Assembly (NCBI GenBank): GCA_020635085.1
Contig: JACKAL010000011.1
Location: 1 to 35,630, forward strand
Source of the DNA: Pseudobdellovibrionaceae bacterium
Lineage (GTDB): Bacteria > Bdellovibrionota > Bdellovibrionia > Bdellovibrionales > JAGQZY01
Direction of reading: 5' to 3'
DNA: 35,630 bases
Numbering within the stretch: the first letter of the stretch is position 1; each line of letters begins with the position of its first letter. A model generated the notes under the pieces. That model was not told the origin of the DNA and ran no database searches. It was given only the letters and a program-made list of their open reading frames with translations. Position numbers and translations under genes: made by a program. Of this stretch, positions 33,629 through 35,630 are shown in pieces.

Positions 33629-34864
33629 CTATGCAATAATATTTAAACGTCCATTACTGTTCATTGCAGATGGGCGACTAACCGGATGCAGCCCCTCTGG
33701 AGAATGTGACATATTTGGCGATTTTTCTAAATCATAACCAAGAACTTGATTACGTAGCCCCTGTCTCTCTCCTCGGAATTGATTCAAGAAATCGCGTGCA
33801 AATTCTCTATTCATTTGCTCTTGCTGCTGATCCATAAAATTTTGTTCTGCTTTATGACTAATATCTACTTTAAACGTATCTACTTTTAGATTCTGACTTT
33901 CTAAAGCGCCACGAATATCTGCAAGACCATCTTCAAACATTTTCTTTACATGATCATCTTTAGTTAAGATCTCAATATGTACCCCAGAATCTTGCACGCC
34001 GACCTTTAAATCAACTTGCCCCAACCCTTCTGGGTTAAGAATAATCTGCATTTCACCGCCACCATCTCGCATTAAAGTTCTGGCACTCTGAATAATATTT
34101 TCCATGTTTGCTTCATGGGTTTGTTGTGTAGGAGCCGTTTGAGTCGCTTTTAGAATTTCATTAAATTGCACTTCTTTATTTTTTAAATGATTACCCTGTA
34201 CATTTTTTAAAGCATCTCCGAGTTGCTCCGACGCTAAACTCTCATACTGGGAACCTTCCTCTGACATACCTTGATCTTTACTGCTATCTTTCGCAAGGTC
34301 TGTAAGAGCTGCCAACGCTGCAGAAAGTTCGTTTCCACCATCTGCAGTGGTCGCTTCCGTATCCGCAGTGACTTCTGTCTCGATAAGAGATGTCATCTCT
34401 TGAGGATTGATTAGGGTCATTCCTTCGAGAGAAATACTTCCCTCTGAAAGAGCCGGCTGCACAGTGGTGAGAAGTGGAGATAGGGTAGCATTCTCTGCTT
34501 GTAAAGCTGATATCTGAGGTACAACCTTACCTGTTTCTTGGGGAATATTATTTTGTGCTTCAACCGGAAGAGAGGGGACCACTGTTTTCTGACTAATAGA
34601 TTCACTGGCTGGAGCTTCTACTTTAATATCTGATTTATTAGTTTTTTGTGCATTTTTTTCTTGAGAAAATTTGTTTTGTGAAGATCTCGTTTCCTGCGAT
34701 GCCTGATGGTGTGCAGATAATTCTTCACGATCAGAAGATTTGCCCTTCTTTTGTTTTTCGTTTAATTCTTTTGCAAAAGAATCGTCTTTGCCTTTTTTAC
34801 GCGAAGGTGATGAGCTTTTCTGCGTCTTTAAATCTAATGGATTTATTGGTGAAACTTGACTCAA
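33629..34864 (-). CDS. fliK: Flagellar hook-length control protein FliK
   Basis: 411 residues from TTG at 34862-34864; AGAGGAG (34871-34877) lies six bases upstream, so the TTG is well supported. The first 250 residues are low-complexity, Ser/Gln/Lys/Glu-rich and probably extended, as in the ruler part of FliK. The C-terminal domain (about 262-340) reads RDGGGEMQIILNPEGLGQVD followed by LKVGVQDSGVHIEI and FEDGLADIRGALESQNLKVD, the conserved Flg_hook domain with LNPEGLG at 276-282. FliK is secreted during hook growth, measures length and switches the export gate to filament substrates. A Gln-rich tail (QNFMDQQQEQMNREF) follows. The gene ends nine bases before flgD. Confidence 0.93.
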   Translation of the reverse strand: MSQVSPINPLDLKTQKSSSPSRKKGKDDSFAKELNEKQKKGKSSDREELSAHHQASQETRSSQNKFSQEKNAQKTNKSDIKVEAPASESISQKTVVPSLPVEAQNNIPQETGKVVPQISALQAENATLSPLLTTVQPALSEGSISLEGMTLINPQEMTSLIETEVTADTEATTADGGNELSAALAALTDLAKDSSKDQGMSEEGSQYESLASEQLGDALKNVQGNHLKNKEVQFNEILKATQTAPTQQTHEANMENIIQSARTLMRDGGGEMQIILNPEGLGQVDLKVGVQDSGVHIEILTKDDHVKKMFEDGLADIRGALESQNLKVDTFKVDISHKAEQNFMDQQQEQMNREFARDFLNQFRGERQGLRNQVLGYDLEKSPNMSHSPEGLHPVSRPSAMNSNGRLNIIA

Positions 34865-34870
34865 GTTTAT

Positions 34871-34877
34871 CTCCTCT
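34871..34877 (-). promoter_or_regulatory. fliK: Shine-Dalgarno fixing the fliK TTG start
   Basis: AGAGGAG on the minus strand, six bases before TTG 34864. It overlaps the stop codon of the upstream motE-like gene, which suggests coupled translation. Confidence 0.75.
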
Positions 34878-35626
34878 TAATATCCGGTGTATTTTTCTGA
34901 AAGCGCTTTTGCTTTATCTGGAGCCATAAAATTAAGAATTTCTCCAGCATTCTGTTTTTTCATTCTCTTTAATATGCTGATCGCAAGATTATCATCGACG
35001 CTAGACATGACTTGTGCTGCATTTTGCGGCTTCATGTTTGAATAAAATCCAACTAGCTTCATAATATTTTCCTCATCTTCTTTCACTCGATTTTCGAGTT
35101 TGGATGCGATCTCCCGTCTCTTGCCTTCCAACTCTTCAATTGTTTTTTCCAGAGCTAATTTTTCTATGTGCAATTTTTCTTCCAATTCTTTAAGATCCTG
35201 CTCTTTACGATCTAACTGTGCTTTTCTCTCATCTAAATACTGAATATAACTAGAATTATCTGAAACTGCGTTCGATTCTTTTTTAGGTTTATTTCCTTTT
35301 TCAGATTCTTTTGATGTAGAAGTTTTTTCCTGTTTTTCCGCTTTAGTCTGGGAAGTTATTTCCGCATCGCTTGCATATCCTTCACTAAATAAAGAGAAGT
35401 GATCTGTTATACTGATAATATTCTCGGGAAAAAGAAATCCGTAGATAGCAATACAAAATAAAAAAAGTGTAGAAAACAATAGCGTATAATTATTTTTTTT
35501 ATTTTTTGAATTTTTCAAACTAGATCTTTTCTTTATTGATCTACTAACAGTAGATTTTCCTGTTTTCTGTTGAATTGGATGTGCATTTGATCTCATCTTA
35601 TTAAAATGATCTTTATAACTATTCAT
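34877..35626 (-). CDS. MotE-like flagellar protein
   Basis: 249 residues from ATG at 35626. A basic cytoplasmic N-terminus (1-46, rich in Lys/Ser) precedes one membrane segment (about 47-65, NYTLLFSTLFLFCIAIYGF). A Lys/Glu/Ser-rich linker (about 88-120) follows, then a coiled coil (about 130-185, QLDRKEQDLKELEEKLHIEK). The C-terminal MgtE-N-like helical domain (about 190-249) reads KLVGFYSNMKPQNAAQVMSS...ILKRMKKQNAGEILNFM. This order is that of MotE/MgtE-N flagellar proteins, which stabilise or chaperone stator units at the motor. Its place just upstream of fliK is the usual order after fliJ, which should lie beyond the window edge. Confidence 0.85.
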   Translation of the reverse strand: MNSYKDHFNKMRSNAHPIQQKTGKSTVSRSIKKRSSLKNSKNKKNNYTLLFSTLFLFCIAIYGFLFPENIISITDHFSLFSEGYASDAEITSQTKAEKQEKTSTSKESEKGNKPKKESNAVSDNSSYIQYLDERKAQLDRKEQDLKELEEKLHIEKLALEKTIEELEGKRREIASKLENRVKEDEENIMKLVGFYSNMKPQNAAQVMSSVDDNLAISILKRMKKQNAGEILNFMAPDKAKALSEKYTGY

Positions 35627-35630
35627 GATT

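Noticed and set aside
1..35630. CRISPR arrays, tRNA genes, insertion sequences, prophage
   Set aside because: No spaced short repeats, no tRNA-like cloverleaf in the gaps, and no transposase, integrase or phage structural gene on either strand.

Overview
The window looks like chromosomal DNA from a Bdellovibrio-like bacterium (Bdellovibrionota). This placement rests on recognising families, not on a phylogenetic marker. The pointers are a TIGR02147/DUF4423 regulator, a pair of DUF507 genes, many secreted hydrolases and lipoproteins without close relatives, a Gram-negative envelope (PBP1b-like synthase, porin-like barrels with C-terminal Phe, LspA/Lgt), and a flagellar hook cluster with a MotE-like gene. 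I see no tRNA, rRNA, CRISPR array, transposase, integrase or phage gene.

Layout. 1-1806 (-): 3'-truncated gene for a secreted choice-of-anchor D (ASH-type) repeat protein, divergent from a TIGR02147 regulator (1916-2737, +). A long palindrome (2747-2849) separates that regulator from a ClpX-like AAA+ gene (2851-4170, -) that lacks the zinc-binding domain. A 506-base non-coding gap follows. Next comes a coupled pair, NHL-type lipoprotein then beta-barrel (6373-4677, -). 6638-7348 (+) is an unknown Gln-rich secreted protein. 10955-7417 (-) is a run of four genes: secreted unknown, HExxH metallopeptidase, alpha/beta hydrolase and DUF3667 membrane protein. 12721-11303 (-) is a porin-like protein ending at a strong terminator. 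Two overlapping DUF507 genes (13311-12755, -) are divergent from a class A PBP (13352-15607, +). A Pro-rich unknown (15806-16390) and a second long nested palindrome (16411-16521) precede ileS-lspA-lgt (16641-20699).

20946-23621 (+) is a cluster encoding two paralogous small secreted Cys proteins, a lipoprotein M4/fungalysin-like metallopeptidase and a small secreted beta-rich protein. 23839-25305 is an exported protein carrying a nucleotidyltransferase-like motif. 25589-26269 is a Tyr/Gly/Asn-rich lipoprotein with a strong terminator. The HU gene (26540-26812) has a palindromic array upstream and three hairpins downstream. An AGCS amino-acid symporter and a DedA protein follow (26957-29101). 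On the minus strand come a secreted PLD-like protein (31274-29229) and motE-fliK-flgD-flgE (35626-31412).

How the genes work together. ileS-lspA-lgt couples a housekeeping synthetase to lipoprotein maturation, and at least three likely lipoproteins lie in this window (5423, 21773, 25589). The flagellar block encodes hook assembly: FlgD caps, FlgE polymerises, FliK measures, and MotE is stator-associated. The rest is dominated by exported enzymes and surface proteins, which fits a predatory or scavenging lifestyle but does not prove it. The least explained items are the ClpX paralogue, the two long palindromes, the secreted cluster at 20946-23621, the exported nucleotidyltransferase-like protein, and the structured non-coding segments at 4171-4676 and 26827-26936.
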